From Eubacterium sp. CAG:841 (GTDB lineage Bacteria > Bacillota > Clostridia > Oscillospirales > CAG-272), in NCBI GenBank assembly GCA_000437375.1, contig FR898236.1:21272-48763 (forward strand): DNA of 27,492 nucleotides. Direction: 5' to 3'. Positions 14,572 to 22,120 of this stretch are shown piece by piece. A model generated the notes under the pieces. The model was given only the letters and a program-made list of their open reading frames with translations, did no database searches and was not told where the DNA came from. How positions within the stretch are numbered: the first letter of the stretch is position 1; each line of letters opens with the position of its first letter. Position numbers and translations under genes: made by a program.

Positions 14572-15254
14572 AATCAAACGATAATCGGCTCGCGCGCGCG
14601 TTTGAAGAAGCCGAAAAACGTGAAATAGCGCAATTGCCTGAAGACAAAAACATTTTGTGGACACCTTCGGCGGATTTTGAAGATAAAATGGCAAAGCTCA
14701 TTTGCGGAAATAAAAAGCAATATCGCGGTCTTGCAGGCTTCTCAGCAAGACGCATAGCCTGTATAGCTCTTGTAGTATTGACTATGTTCGGCACGGCAAT
14801 GAGCGTAAAAGCCATCCGCAAGCCGATTGTCCGTTTTCTCGTAGAAACAAACGAAAAGTTTGCAAGGATGATCTCCTCCGGGCAGAAAGAAACAACAATG
14901 CCGGAAACGATAGAAAAAGCATATACACTTTCGGACTGTCTTCGCTCCAAAGGCTACGAAATGACGCTCGAATCTACAGAAACGCTCGTACATTACGAAG
15001 TTTACGAAGATGCAAGCGGGAACAAAATAGTATTCAACCAAAGCGTCCTTGCGTCAACTTATATAACAATAGACGCAGGTAATCTGTTGATCGAAGACAT
15101 CTCCGTAAACAACAATTCGGGAAAATATCATCAGAATAAAGCTACGGTAAATCTCGTCTGGACAGACAGCGGATATGTATTTGAAATAACGGCTCCCTCC
15201 TCTGTCGTGCGCGAAGATCTGATAAATATCGCAAAAGGGCTGAAGGTAAAATGA
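14568..15254 (+). CDS. Probable anti-sigma factor with DUF4367-like domain
   Basis: A 228-residue protein with a cytoplasmic N-terminal part (about 1-60; charged, binds sigma by inference), one transmembrane helix (about 62-80) and an extracytoplasmic C-terminal domain (about 115-228). The domain has the repeated beta pattern and the ending typical of DUF4367 proteins that accompany clostridial ECF sigmas (VNLVWTDSGYVFEIT). It has no zinc-binding HxxxCxxC anti-sigma motif. Translationally coupled to the sigma gene. The signal sensed is unknown. Confidence 0.7.
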   Translation: MKSNDNRLARAFEEAEKREIAQLPEDKNILWTPSADFEDKMAKLICGNKKQYRGLAGFSARRIACIALVVLTMFGTAMSVKAIRKPIVRFLVETNEKFARMISSGQKETTMPETIEKAYTLSDCLRSKGYEMTLESTETLVHYEVYEDASGNKIVFNQSVLASTYITIDAGNLLIEDISVNNNSGKYHQNKATVNLVWTDSGYVFEITAPSSVVREDLINIAKGLKVK

Positions 15255-15268
15255 CTTTTTCAGAAAGT

Positions 15269-15303
15269 TTGTAATCTGTTTACGCGCTTGAATTGTTATA
15301 TAT
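15269..15303 (+). promoter_or_regulatory. ECF-type promoter of the VanZ-like gene
   Basis: TTGTAATCTGTTTACGC begins at 15269, followed by TTGAATTGTTATAT. Identical to the sigma-operon motif at 24 of 29 positions in the same order and spacing, 28 bases before the ATG. This makes the downstream pair of genes likely members of the ECF regulon. Confidence 0.6.
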
Positions 15304-15330
15304 AACAGAGAGAAAGGATCAAAACGGAAT

Positions 15331-15807
15331 ATGAAAAAGGCTCTGAGAATAATTTTATACATTGCATTCGGAATATACTGTCTGGTGCTTGTAAAATATC
15401 TGTTCATTGACGGACGCTCCGGCACGGAAAGCTCTGTCGGACTCTATTTCAGACAATCAAACCTCATTCCTCTGAAAACCGTTATCGATTACATTCAGAA
15501 AGTAAACGACGGAAAACTGAATGCAGATATCGCCGTAAGAGGCATAATCGGAAACCTTATTGTTCTGTTCCCGCTCGGATGCTTTTTGCCGTGCCTGTCA
15601 AAACGCTTTCAGAAGTACACATCTACGCTTTTCACAGCGTTTTGCGTGGTGCTTGCGGTTGAGTTGCTTCAGCCGCTGCTCAGGGTAGGATATTTTGATA
15701 TAGACGATTTTATTCTCAATTTATCGGGAGCAAGTCTCGGATATCTGACAGTCAGAATTCCTTTTATCAGATCTCTCTTGTCAAAATTAAATTTTTATAA
15801 GGAGTGA
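15331..15807 (+). CDS. VanZ-like family membrane protein
   Basis: A 158-residue membrane protein with four predicted helices. It shows the VanZ pattern: NLIPLKTVIDYI (about residue 45), NLIVLFPLGCFLP (about 74) and a glutamate-bearing VELLQ followed by DIDDFILNLSGASLGY. VanZ of the vancomycin cluster gives low-level teicoplanin resistance, but most relatives have no known function. Preceded by the ECF-type promoter and followed 6 bases later by an exported protein, so it probably belongs to an envelope-stress response. Confidence 0.8.
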   Translation: MKKALRIILYIAFGIYCLVLVKYLFIDGRSGTESSVGLYFRQSNLIPLKTVIDYIQKVNDGKLNADIAVRGIIGNLIVLFPLGCFLPCLSKRFQKYTSTLFTAFCVVLAVELLQPLLRVGYFDIDDFILNLSGASLGYLTVRIPFIRSLLSKLNFYKE

Positions 15808-15813
15808 AGTTAA

Positions 15814-16590
15814 ATGTACGTGCAAAAAGCAATCTACCTTCTGCCCATTCTGATTATATCCATAAGTTTTATATGTGCTGTCGTTCTGGCAATAGTCTTC
15901 TGCCTTAAGAAAAAAGCAAAATATCTGTTTATCGTCGCTTCGGCATTTATTATCGTTTCGGTTCTCTCATGCATTGCGATAAAATTTACCCCTCCCGCAA
16001 AAGCTCCGGAAAACGAGCCTGCGGTATTGAACCGTCTCACTCCGGAAAATCTGCGCTACACCAAAGATTATTTTGACCACTACATGTCAAATGCAGATGA
16101 AGAAAAGATGCCATCTGATAAATCAAAGGCAAAACTTTCGGATTTTGATTATTCATACTCTTCCGTCATGGATTCATTCAATCTCGCCTTCACCGTGCTT
16201 TCCGACGATAAATTTATCAGAAAAACCGTATATGAACAGCATGTGGAATACTCCGCCAACAATGCGTTTATGAACGGAAGCTATACCCCTCGAAATATAT
16301 CTCCCGAGCAGTACGAAAGTCTGCCGTCGGTTTCCGAGTTTGAAACGATTACAAAATATTTAAGCACAATAAGATTTTCAGAAATCCTCCCCGAAGATTA
16401 TTCGACTCTGTCCATAGTCTATAAGTCGGATATAAAACTATCAAGCCTTGAGAACGCTGACGGATATTATATCTTAGACTCAGCGGGATTCAACTCGATC
16501 GACCGTTCGGAGCTTTCGCCGGAGACAAAATACGTTGATATTCTGATAGCAGTTGACAATCGCGTATATGCAGTGTACGCCGTTTGCTGA
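15814..16590 (+). CDS. Membrane-anchored exported protein of unknown function
   Basis: A 258-residue protein with two N-terminal hydrophobic helices (about 8-30 and 36-58), then a polar, Tyr- and Ser-rich domain of about 195 residues that is probably outside the membrane. No family recognised. Ribosome site AAGGAG lies 9-10 bases before the ATG. It follows the VanZ-like gene closely and shares its ECF-type promoter. A strong terminator ends the unit. Confidence 0.7.
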   Translation: MYVQKAIYLLPILIISISFICAVVLAIVFCLKKKAKYLFIVASAFIIVSVLSCIAIKFTPPAKAPENEPAVLNRLTPENLRYTKDYFDHYMSNADEEKMPSDKSKAKLSDFDYSYSSVMDSFNLAFTVLSDDKFIRKTVYEQHVEYSANNAFMNGSYTPRNISPEQYESLPSVSEFETITKYLSTIRFSEILPEDYSTLSIVYKSDIKLSSLENADGYYILDSAGFNSIDRSELSPETKYVDILIAVDNRVYAVYAVC

Positions 16591-16594
16591 TTTG

Positions 16595-16643
16595 ATTACG
16601 AATAAAAAAAGCTCCGCTTTGGCGGAGCTTTTTTATTCGTAAT
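16595..16643. terminator. Long bidirectional terminator
   Basis: A nearly perfect inverted repeat of about 22 bp (16595-16617 with 16622-16643, one extra A on the left) with core GCTCCGC/GCGGAGC, loop TTTG and flanking A- and T-runs. It ends the plus-strand unit and the minus-strand feoA, whose stop codon lies inside it. Confidence 0.9.
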
Positions 16644-16863
16644 TGCAAATAATCTCTTCCACCGCTTTTCCGGCAAGCGCAAGCTTTGTTTTACCGGCTT
16701 TTATTATCACGCCGTTTTTTCCGCGCATAAATATTGTTATTGTACTGCCGGGGAAAATACCAAGCGAAATATAAAAATTTTGTTTTCTGTCGCTTGCATT
16801 TATGCTTTTTACCGTTACAGGAGTGCCTGTCGGCACGAAACAGAGCGAATTTTTATCTTTCAT
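16633..16863 (-). CDS. feoA: FeoA-family protein
   Basis: A 76-residue SH3-like cytoplasmic protein that assists FeoB in ferrous iron uptake. The family pattern is clear: PTGTPVTVKSI, the LGIFPGSTI turn, FMRGKNGVIIKAG and LALAGKAVEEI. The ATG at 16863 is chosen; in-frame TTG codons lie just upstream, and none of these starts has a good ribosome site. FeoA usually precedes FeoB in one operon, but here it is divergent from feoB with a tRNA gene between. Confidence 0.85.
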   Translation of the reverse strand: MKDKNSLCFVPTGTPVTVKSINASDRKQNFYISLGIFPGSTITIFMRGKNGVIIKAGKTKLALAGKAVEEIICNYE

Positions 16864-16896
16864 AAAAAATTTTATCAACAAATTTCCGAAAAAATC

Positions 16897-16925
16897 TTGA
16901 CAAATCCTTTCTGTCTTGATATACT
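16897..16925 (+). promoter_or_regulatory. SigA-type promoter of tRNA-Gln
   Basis: TTGACA (16897-16902) and TATACT (16920-16925) with a 17-base spacer, 15 bases before the mature tRNA start. Confidence 0.85.
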
Positions 16926-16940
16926 ATCATACGCATCCGA

Positions 16941-17014
16941 TGGGATATTGTGTAACGGTAGCACAGCAGACTCTGACTCTGTATGTTGGGGTTCGAATCC
17001 CTATATCCCAGCCA
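16941..17014 (+). tRNA. tRNA-Gln (anticodon CUG), CCA encoded
   Basis: Acceptor TGGGATA pairs with TATCCCA, followed by discriminator G and an encoded CCA. The D arm has a 3-bp GTG/CAC stem with loop TAACGGTAG. The anticodon stem GCAGA/TCTGT encloses CTCTGAC, giving anticodon CTG. The T stem TGGGG/CCCTA has the canonical loop TTCGAAT. Confidence 0.95.
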
Positions 17015-17019
17015 AAACA

Positions 17020-17053
17020 AAACAGCACCTTTTGGGGGTGCTGTTTTTGTTTT
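17020..17053 (+). terminator. Terminator of tRNA-Gln
   Basis: AAACAGCACC (17020-17029) and GGTGCTGTTT (17037-17046) form a 10-bp stem, followed by a T-rich run. It begins 6 bases after the CCA. Confidence 0.9.
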
Positions 17054-17066
17054 CTCTCGGTGAATA

Positions 17067-17083
17067 CTTTGCATATTGCAAAG
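17067..17083. promoter_or_regulatory. Perfect 7-3-7 palindrome upstream of feoB
   Basis: CTTTGCA (17067-17073), TAT, TGCAAAG (17077-17083). Possible operator in the gap upstream of feoB. It is about 90 bases from the start and does not match a Fur or DtxR consensus that I know. Confidence 0.3.
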
Positions 17084-17131
17084 AAAGCCCTGCCCGCTCG
17101 GATCTTTTTTATGCATAAATCGGCAACCGTA

Positions 17132-17147
17132 AGTATAGATTTATACT
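17132..17147. promoter_or_regulatory. Palindrome at the presumed feoB promoter
   Basis: AGTATA (17132-17137), GATT, TATACT (17142-17147). The right half resembles a -10 box (TATACT) 26 bases before the feoB ATG, so a regulator bound here would cover the promoter. Metal-dependent control is inferred only from the gene it precedes. Confidence 0.35.
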
Positions 17148-17173
17148 AAAAACGGAAAGGACTGTCCTGCCAA

Positions 17174-18943
17174 ATGGAGAAAACGCCCGTAATTGCGCTT
17201 GCAGGAAACCCGAACAGCGGAAAAACAACGCTGTTCAATCTTCTTACCAAAAGCGGAGAAGCCACAGGCAATCGCGCCGGAGTTACTTTTGCTTCAAAAA
17301 GCGCAAAGCTGAGGTACGGAAAGCACAAAGCCGAAATAACCGATCTTCCCGGAACATATTCGCTTATGCCGTACGGCGGTGAAGAACAAGCCGCCGAAAA
17401 ATTTATAAAAAGCGGAAATGCCGATATTGTTATAGACGTAGCGGATGCCACAAATCTTCCCCGAAGCTTGTTTCTGGCAACCGAGCTTGCCGAGCTGCAG
17501 CCGAAAACGATTCTTGCGCTGAATATGATGGATGAAGCCGCTCGCGACGGAATAACAATAGATGTTAAAAATCTATCCGAAAAGCTCGGAATACCCGTAA
17601 TTGCAATATCAGCCGCAAAAAACAGCGGAATAAACGAACTTCTTTCGGCGGCAATGAATATAAAGCCCGCAAATATAAACTATAGTTTTCAAAACGGTCG
17701 CGAGCGCAACTCATTCTGTGAAGCACTCGCAAAAGAAGTAACGCACGGAGAAACACAAAAAGAAAGCTTTTCAGACCGCGTTGACAGAATCATTTGCAAA
17801 AAATACATAGGGATTCCATTGTTTTTTATTATAGTTTTTCTTATGTTCGCCATAACGTTTTCAGGTCCGGTGAAACAACTTTCGGAGCTTTTGGTAGCAT
17901 TTTTCGATAAGCTTTCCGAAATTGTATCGGAGCATCTCGGGAATACAAATATCCCCGCCACGCTCGTCGGACTTATTGCAGACGGGCTTCTTAAAGGTAT
18001 AGGCTCGGTACTTTCGTTTTTACCGCAAACGGCGGCATTGTTTTTCATTCTTGAGATGCTTGAAGATACAGGCTATATGGCACGAGCCGCCTACGTTTCG
18101 GACGGACTTCTGCGCTTTGCCGGACTTTCCGGAAAAGCATTCATTCCGTTTCTGCTCGGCTTCGGATGCACAGTCCCCGCCGTTATGTCGACCGAAACGC
18201 TTGAACGTTCCGAGCGCAAGACCGTAATATATTCACTGCCGTTTATACCTTGCAGTGCACGTCTCCCTGTTTTTACACTGATAATAGGAACGTTTTTCCC
18301 GAAACGCCCTGCCATCTCGGCGTTTCTTATTTATCTTCTCGGCGTGATTACTGCTTACATAAGCGCACTTATTTACACAAAATCAAAGCCCGATCGCACA
18401 GCTCCGCCGCTTACGGTCGAGCTTCCGAAATACCGCTTACCTCAGATTAAAAACCTGATCGTTGCAATGAAAACAAAGCTGCTTGCGTTTATATCGCGCG
18501 CAGGTACGGTCGTACTTCTTTGCAGCGCCGTAATGTATATGCTTTGCTCGTTCGATCTGCATTTCCGATTTACCGTCGAACCCTCCGAAAGTCTTATGGC
18601 GAAAGCCGGAGGCTTTATCGCGCCGCTTCTTTCACCGATAGGCCTTGGAGATTGGCGTATAGCTTCCGCACTGCTTTCGGGATTCTTTGCAAAGGAAACG
18701 ATCGTTTCTTCGCTTTCGGTAATGTGTCCTGCCGGACTCTCTTCCCTTATTGGCGTACCGGAAGCCGCAGCTTTGTGTGTGTTCGTGCTGTTATATTCGC
18801 CGTGCGCGGCAACCGTCGCCGCCGCAAAACGCGAACTCGGAAAAGCAAACTCGGCTTTATATATTATCAGATGCCTGGCTTTTGCCTTCTGTGAAGCTTT
18901 TCTTGCAAGAACCTTTTTCCGTGCTTTGGGCATTTTTATGTAA
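17174..18943 (+). CDS. feoB: Ferrous iron transporter FeoB
   Basis: GTP-dependent Fe2+ importer of the cytoplasmic membrane. 589 residues, typical of the shorter clostridial form that lacks long C-terminal extensions. The N-terminal G domain has G1 GNPNSGKT (11-18), the G2 region RAGVT, G3 DLPG (57-60), G4 NMMD (117-120) and G5 SAAK (146-149). The membrane domain from about residue 215 holds two Gate motifs around GFGCTVPAVMST and PCSARLP. The only ribosome-site candidate (AAAGGA) is about 12 bases from the ATG and lies in a small AGGAC-T-GTCCT palindrome. feoA is separate and on the other strand. Confidence 0.95.
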   Translation: MEKTPVIALAGNPNSGKTTLFNLLTKSGEATGNRAGVTFASKSAKLRYGKHKAEITDLPGTYSLMPYGGEEQAAEKFIKSGNADIVIDVADATNLPRSLFLATELAELQPKTILALNMMDEAARDGITIDVKNLSEKLGIPVIAISAAKNSGINELLSAAMNIKPANINYSFQNGRERNSFCEALAKEVTHGETQKESFSDRVDRIICKKYIGIPLFFIIVFLMFAITFSGPVKQLSELLVAFFDKLSEIVSEHLGNTNIPATLVGLIADGLLKGIGSVLSFLPQTAALFFILEMLEDTGYMARAAYVSDGLLRFAGLSGKAFIPFLLGFGCTVPAVMSTETLERSERKTVIYSLPFIPCSARLPVFTLIIGTFFPKRPAISAFLIYLLGVITAYISALIYTKSKPDRTAPPLTVELPKYRLPQIKNLIVAMKTKLLAFISRAGTVVLLCSAVMYMLCSFDLHFRFTVEPSESLMAKAGGFIAPLLSPIGLGDWRIASALLSGFFAKETIVSSLSVMCPAGLSSLIGVPEAAALCVFVLLYSPCAATVAAAKRELGKANSALYIIRCLAFAFCEAFLARTFFRALGIFM

Positions 18944-19033
18944 AAAGCCAAAAACATTTGTCGAAAATGATTAAATATGAAAAATATTATCGTATTATTT
19001 TTGTCAATTTTTTATTTTTTACGCAAAATACGC

Positions 19034-19062
19034 TTGACAATCTCTTCCTATGCTGATACAAT
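19034..19062 (+). promoter_or_regulatory. SigA-type promoter of the SigH-like gene
   Basis: TTGACA (19034-19039) and TACAAT (19057-19062) with a 17-base spacer, 41 bases before the ATG. The AT-rich stretch 18944-19033 after feoB shows no clear terminator. Confidence 0.8.
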
Positions 19063-19103
19063 AATAGTGTAATATTTATTTGTAGAAGTATTGTGAAACT
19101 CAT

Positions 19104-19667
19104 ATGCAACAAAGTTCCGAAATGCAGCAGCTTATAAACGATATCAAAAGCGGCGTTCCTCTGTCGTTTGAATCGGTTTACTCGCTGTATATACCCCTTA
19201 TAAATTCCGTAGCGGAAAAATACAGCGGCACATCTCTTACCGGTGCCGAACTTGAAGATCTGCGGCAGGAAGCCGCCATCGCGCTTTATGACGCAGCGCT
19301 TGCGTTCAATCCAGAACGCGGCGTCTCATTCGGACTTTACGCAAAAATCTGTATAAAGAACAGAATAATATCTTACCTTCGCACGGTTGGCGGAAAAAGT
19401 ATTAAGACCGAATCGCTTGATGCTCCGCAGACAGGACTTGAAGGAAAAAGCGACATAACCCCCGAAAAGCTTATAATCAGCAAAGAATCCCTTTCCGATC
19501 TGGAAAGACGCATCTCCCTTTCCCTTACGGAGCTCGAACGTTCCGTGTTTGATCTTTACCTTGCGTCCGCTTCGTATGATGATATAGCGGCGGCACTCGG
19601 AAAACCGAAAAAATCAATTGACAACGCGATGCAGCGAATCAAAGCGAAATTAAGAAAGCTTTTATAA
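19104..19667 (+). CDS. RNA polymerase sigma factor, SigH-like
   Basis: A 187-residue sigma-70 family protein. Region 2 lies about residues 24-95 (ELEDLRQEAAIALYDAALAF, then GLYAKICIKNRIISYLR). A Ser-Leu-Asp-linked spacer follows, then region 4 about 130-187, ending KSIDNAMQRIKAKLRKLL. This ending and the spacer closely resemble Bacillus SigH (Spo0H), the stationary-phase and early sporulation sigma, so a SigH-type role is likely but not certain. The ribosome site is weak. Transcribed alone from its own promoter. Confidence 0.8.
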   Translation: MQQSSEMQQLINDIKSGVPLSFESVYSLYIPLINSVAEKYSGTSLTGAELEDLRQEAAIALYDAALAFNPERGVSFGLYAKICIKNRIISYLRTVGGKSIKTESLDAPQTGLEGKSDITPEKLIISKESLSDLERRISLSLTELERSVFDLYLASASYDDIAAALGKPKKSIDNAMQRIKAKLRKLL

Positions 19668-19753
19668 CATTTTTTCAATACCGCACAGCGGGAAAACATA
19701 TCAATTATATATCCCAAAATAAAACTTTCTTGTTTTGTTTTCATTTTTCATAT

Positions 19754-19834
19754 GCCCGAATAGCTTAATGGCAGAGCGTTGTAATTTAGTTAATCAGAAT
19801 TCCAAAGGTGTCGGTCTGAATCCGTCTTAGGGCA
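19754..19834 (+). pseudogene. Degenerate tRNA with enlarged anticodon loop
   Basis: Acceptor GCCCGAA pairs with TTAGGGC except for one G-A mismatch. The D arm GCT/AGC is normal and has the GG in its loop. The T stem GTCGG/CCGTC has a T-T mismatch and its loop reads TCTGAAT instead of TTCGAAT. The anticodon stem TTGTA/TCCAA has one mismatch and encloses 17 bases rather than 7, so no anticodon can be assigned. It ends 37 bases before the zinc-ribbon gene and could lie in that gene's leader. Confidence 0.65.
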
Positions 19835-19871
19835 AAATATTTTTCATACAAAACAAAGCGAGGTAGAACAA

Positions 19872-20150
19872 ATGTATCAGGACAAAACATTGGTTTGCAA
19901 GGATTGTGGAGCTGAATTCGTATTCACAGCCGGCGAGCAGGAATTCTATGCTGAAAAGGGTTTCCAGAACGAGCCCCAGAGATGTAAGAGCTGCCGCAAC
20001 GCAAAGAAGAATGCAGGCAAACCCCAGAGAGAAATGCACACTGCAATCTGCGCAAACTGCGGAAAAGAAGCTAAGATTCCTTTCGAGCCCACAAGCGACA
20101 GACCTGTTTACTGCAGCGAATGCTATGCGGCAATGAAGGAAGGCAAATAA
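19872..20150 (+). CDS. Small zinc-ribbon protein
   Basis: A 92-residue soluble protein with four CxxC pairs: Cys9/12, Cys38/41, Cys60/63 and Cys81/84. The first half (VCKDCGAEFVF, then EFYAEKGFQNEPQRCKSCR) is the trcl-type zinc-ribbon domain (PF13451), and the second is another CxxC/CxxC ribbon. Two zinc ions are expected; the function is unknown in the family. Ribosome site GAGGT lies 7 bases before the ATG. Codons such as CCC, AAG and AAC differ from many neighbours and suggest high expression. A strong terminator follows. Confidence 0.85.
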   Translation: MYQDKTLVCKDCGAEFVFTAGEQEFYAEKGFQNEPQRCKSCRNAKKNAGKPQREMHTAICANCGKEAKIPFEPTSDRPVYCSECYAAMKEGK

Positions 20151-20174
20151 TTTACATTCCAAAAATGATACGGC

Positions 20175-20206
20175 AAAACCCCACCGACGGTGGGGTTTTT
20201 GTTTTG
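20175..20206 (+). terminator. Terminator of the zinc-ribbon gene
   Basis: AAAACCCCACC (20175-20185) and GGTGGGGTTTT (20189-20199) form an 11-bp stem with loop GAC, followed by TGTTTT. Confidence 0.9.
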
Positions 20207-20248
20207 ATCCGGCTTTTTTGAAAAAATCATAAACACTTTCGTCCGCGA

Positions 20249-20277
20249 TTGACAAAAGCCATTAACTTTGTTATAAT
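20249..20277 (+). promoter_or_regulatory. SigA-type promoter of the lipoprotein gene
   Basis: TTGACA (20249-20254) and TATAAT (20272-20277) with a 17-base spacer, 30 bases before the ATG. Confidence 0.9.
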
Positions 20278-20307
20278 AAATATAATATTTACTTACGGAG
20301 CTTGAAA

Positions 20308-20892
20308 ATGAAAAAATTTAAGATTGCGGCGATTTTTCTCGCCGTTGTTATATGCATACTCGCACTCACGTCCTGCAAGGACAAAAACGGCGTGCCAAGC
20401 GGCATGACGGAGGTCGTCTCCGAATATACGGATTTTCGTCTCTTCGTTCCGGAAAATTGGACACCCGACGTTGCCACCGGCTTTGTCAGCGCTCAAACGC
20501 TTGATAAAAGCAACATTTCCGTTCAGGTGCTTACAACGCAAGGCATAGCTTCAAGCGACAACGATGCAGGCTATGTAATAAAGTATAACGACGTAACTTA
20601 CGCAGGCGTATCAAAATTCTTTGAAGACTATTACTTCTACTCTCTCTCGCAAACGCTTTCGGGAGTTAAGCTTGAAGAACAGTACACAAGCGGACAGTCG
20701 CTCGGCGAAAATACCTACGCCTGCAAATACATCTACACGGTTTCGGTTGACGGTACGGATTACAAAATAATGCAGGTGCTCGCGCCGAGAGCAAACAAAA
20801 TATACGTTTTCACCTACACCGCGACGGCTGAAAATTTTGCAAGTCACACGGACGACGTTGAAAAAATAACCGAAAACTTTATTTTTGCATAA
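20308..20892 (+). CDS. Putative lipoprotein
   Basis: A 194-residue protein with a classic lipoprotein signal: a basic N-terminus, a hydrophobic core and lipobox LTSC with the modified Cys at residue 23. The mature domain (DFRLFVPENWTPD, later IYVFTYTATAENF and a C-terminal VEKITENFIFA) has the pattern of PsbP/Mog1-like small lipoproteins; this assignment is tentative. The ATG at 20308 is chosen over an in-frame TTG at 20302 because GGAG lies 7 bases upstream of the ATG. Confidence 0.8.
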   Translation: MKKFKIAAIFLAVVICILALTSCKDKNGVPSGMTEVVSEYTDFRLFVPENWTPDVATGFVSAQTLDKSNISVQVLTTQGIASSDNDAGYVIKYNDVTYAGVSKFFEDYYFYSLSQTLSGVKLEEQYTSGQSLGENTYACKYIYTVSVDGTDYKIMQVLAPRANKIYVFTYTATAENFASHTDDVEKITENFIFA

Positions 20893-20897
20893 AAAAC

Positions 20898-20920
20898 GGG
20901 CAGATGATCTCTGCCCATTT
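20898..20920 (+). terminator. Weak terminator or intergenic hairpin
   Basis: GGGCAGA (20898-20904) and TCTGCCC (20910-20916) with a 5-base loop, then ATTTT. The short T-run suggests partial termination. No separate promoter is seen for the next gene, so some read-through is likely. Confidence 0.5.
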
Positions 20921-20937
20921 TAACGGAGATATAAAAA

Positions 20938-22119
20938 ATGACTCACTATCTTGACAACAGCGCAACAACGCCGCTGTGCGAAAATGCCCGCGCGGCAATG
21001 CTTTCCGTAATGGACGAAAATTTCGGGAACCCGTCAAGTCTGCACGCTATAGGCGTAAAAGCACAGGAAATCGTCGATGCGGCGCGAAAGAACATACTTT
21101 CAACATTTCTTGCGGCAGGAAAGCGCGGAAAACCGGAACAGCTTATTTTCACTTCCGGCGGAACCGAAGCAAACAATCTTGCCATAATCGGCACGGCGAC
21201 AGCAAAGCCGCGTAACGCAGGCAAAAAAATAATCGTCGGAGCAACAGAACATTCGTCTGTTCTTCAATCTGCAAACAGACTTAAAAGTCTCGGCTTTAAC
21301 GTCGTATTCATTCCCTCGCCCGAAGGCGTATGGGACATGGAAAAATACAAGCTCGAGCTTTCCTCCGATACGATTCTTGTATCGGCGATGCTCGTAAACA
21401 ACGAGACGGGTGCCGTAAACGACATTGCAAAAATTGCCGCTATGGCTCGCCGTGTAAATCCGGAAGCTGTCGTTCACTGCGATGCGGTTCAGGGATATAT
21501 GAGACTCCCGAAATCACTCTTTTCCTCAGCCGATATAGTTACCGTAAGCGCACATAAAATAGGCGGTCCCAAAGGTGCGGGAGCGCTTTTTGCAAGCGAG
21601 GACATAATAAAGCGAAAAGCCGTCATTCCTGTAATATTCGGCGGAGGTCAGGAGCACGGACTTCGTTCCGGCACGGAAAATGTACTCGGAATAGCGGGGT
21701 TTTCCGCAGCAGTTGAATATTTCGGAAGAAATCAAACCGATATTTGCACGCATTTTGACGAGCTTTACAGTTATGCCTTATCGCGTTTTTCTGAGCTTGA
21801 TGGCATCGGCATAAAGCTGAACATTCCGAAAACCGAGCGTGTGGCTCACCACATTCTCAGCGTAACAGCGCACGGAGTGAGAAGCGAAACCATGCTGCAT
21901 TTTCTTTCGTCGCGCGGAGTATTCGTTTCAAGCGGATCGGCATGCTCGTCAAATACCAAATCAAAAAGTCACGTTCTTGAAAGTTTCGGACTTTCGGACG
22001 ATGATATAGACTCTACCCTTCGTCTCAGCTTCGGAATCGGAACGTCAAAAGACGATATAGATGCCGCCGCAGAGGCATTTGCGGAAGGCATAAGAACACT
22101 GTCACACAAGAAAGGCTGA
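20938..22119 (+). CDS. Cysteine desulfurase (NifS/IscS family)
   Basis: PLP-dependent enzyme that takes sulfur from cysteine to form an enzyme persulfide for Fe-S clusters or tRNA thiolation. 393 residues. Landmarks are YLDNSATT at the N-terminus, TSGGTEANN (about 72-80), TEHSS with the PLP-stacking His, the PLP lysine in SAHKIGGPKGAG (Lys207) and the catalytic Cys in SSGSACSS (Cys336). The short loop around the Cys fits group I (NifS/IscS). No IscU or ThiI gene lies beside it in this window, so the sulfur acceptor is not known. Leads a tightly spaced gene group. Confidence 0.93.
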   Translation: MTHYLDNSATTPLCENARAAMLSVMDENFGNPSSLHAIGVKAQEIVDAARKNILSTFLAAGKRGKPEQLIFTSGGTEANNLAIIGTATAKPRNAGKKIIVGATEHSSVLQSANRLKSLGFNVVFIPSPEGVWDMEKYKLELSSDTILVSAMLVNNETGAVNDIAKIAAMARRVNPEAVVHCDAVQGYMRLPKSLFSSADIVTVSAHKIGGPKGAGALFASEDIIKRKAVIPVIFGGGQEHGLRSGTENVLGIAGFSAAVEYFGRNQTDICTHFDELYSYALSRFSELDGIGIKLNIPKTERVAHHILSVTAHGVRSETMLHFLSSRGVFVSSGSACSSNTKSKSHVLESFGLSDDDIDSTLRLSFGIGTSKDDIDAAAEAFAEGIRTLSHKKG

Positions 22120-22120
22120 A

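Noticed and set aside
19754..19834. Selenocysteine tRNA, because of its extra length
   Set aside because: The added bases lie in the anticodon loop, not in an extended acceptor or long variable arm, and no UCA anticodon can be placed.
19668..19871. T-box leader before the zinc-ribbon gene
   Set aside because: No T-box sequence (AGGGTGGNACCGCG-like) or antiterminator/terminator pair is present, and the gene is not amino-acid related.
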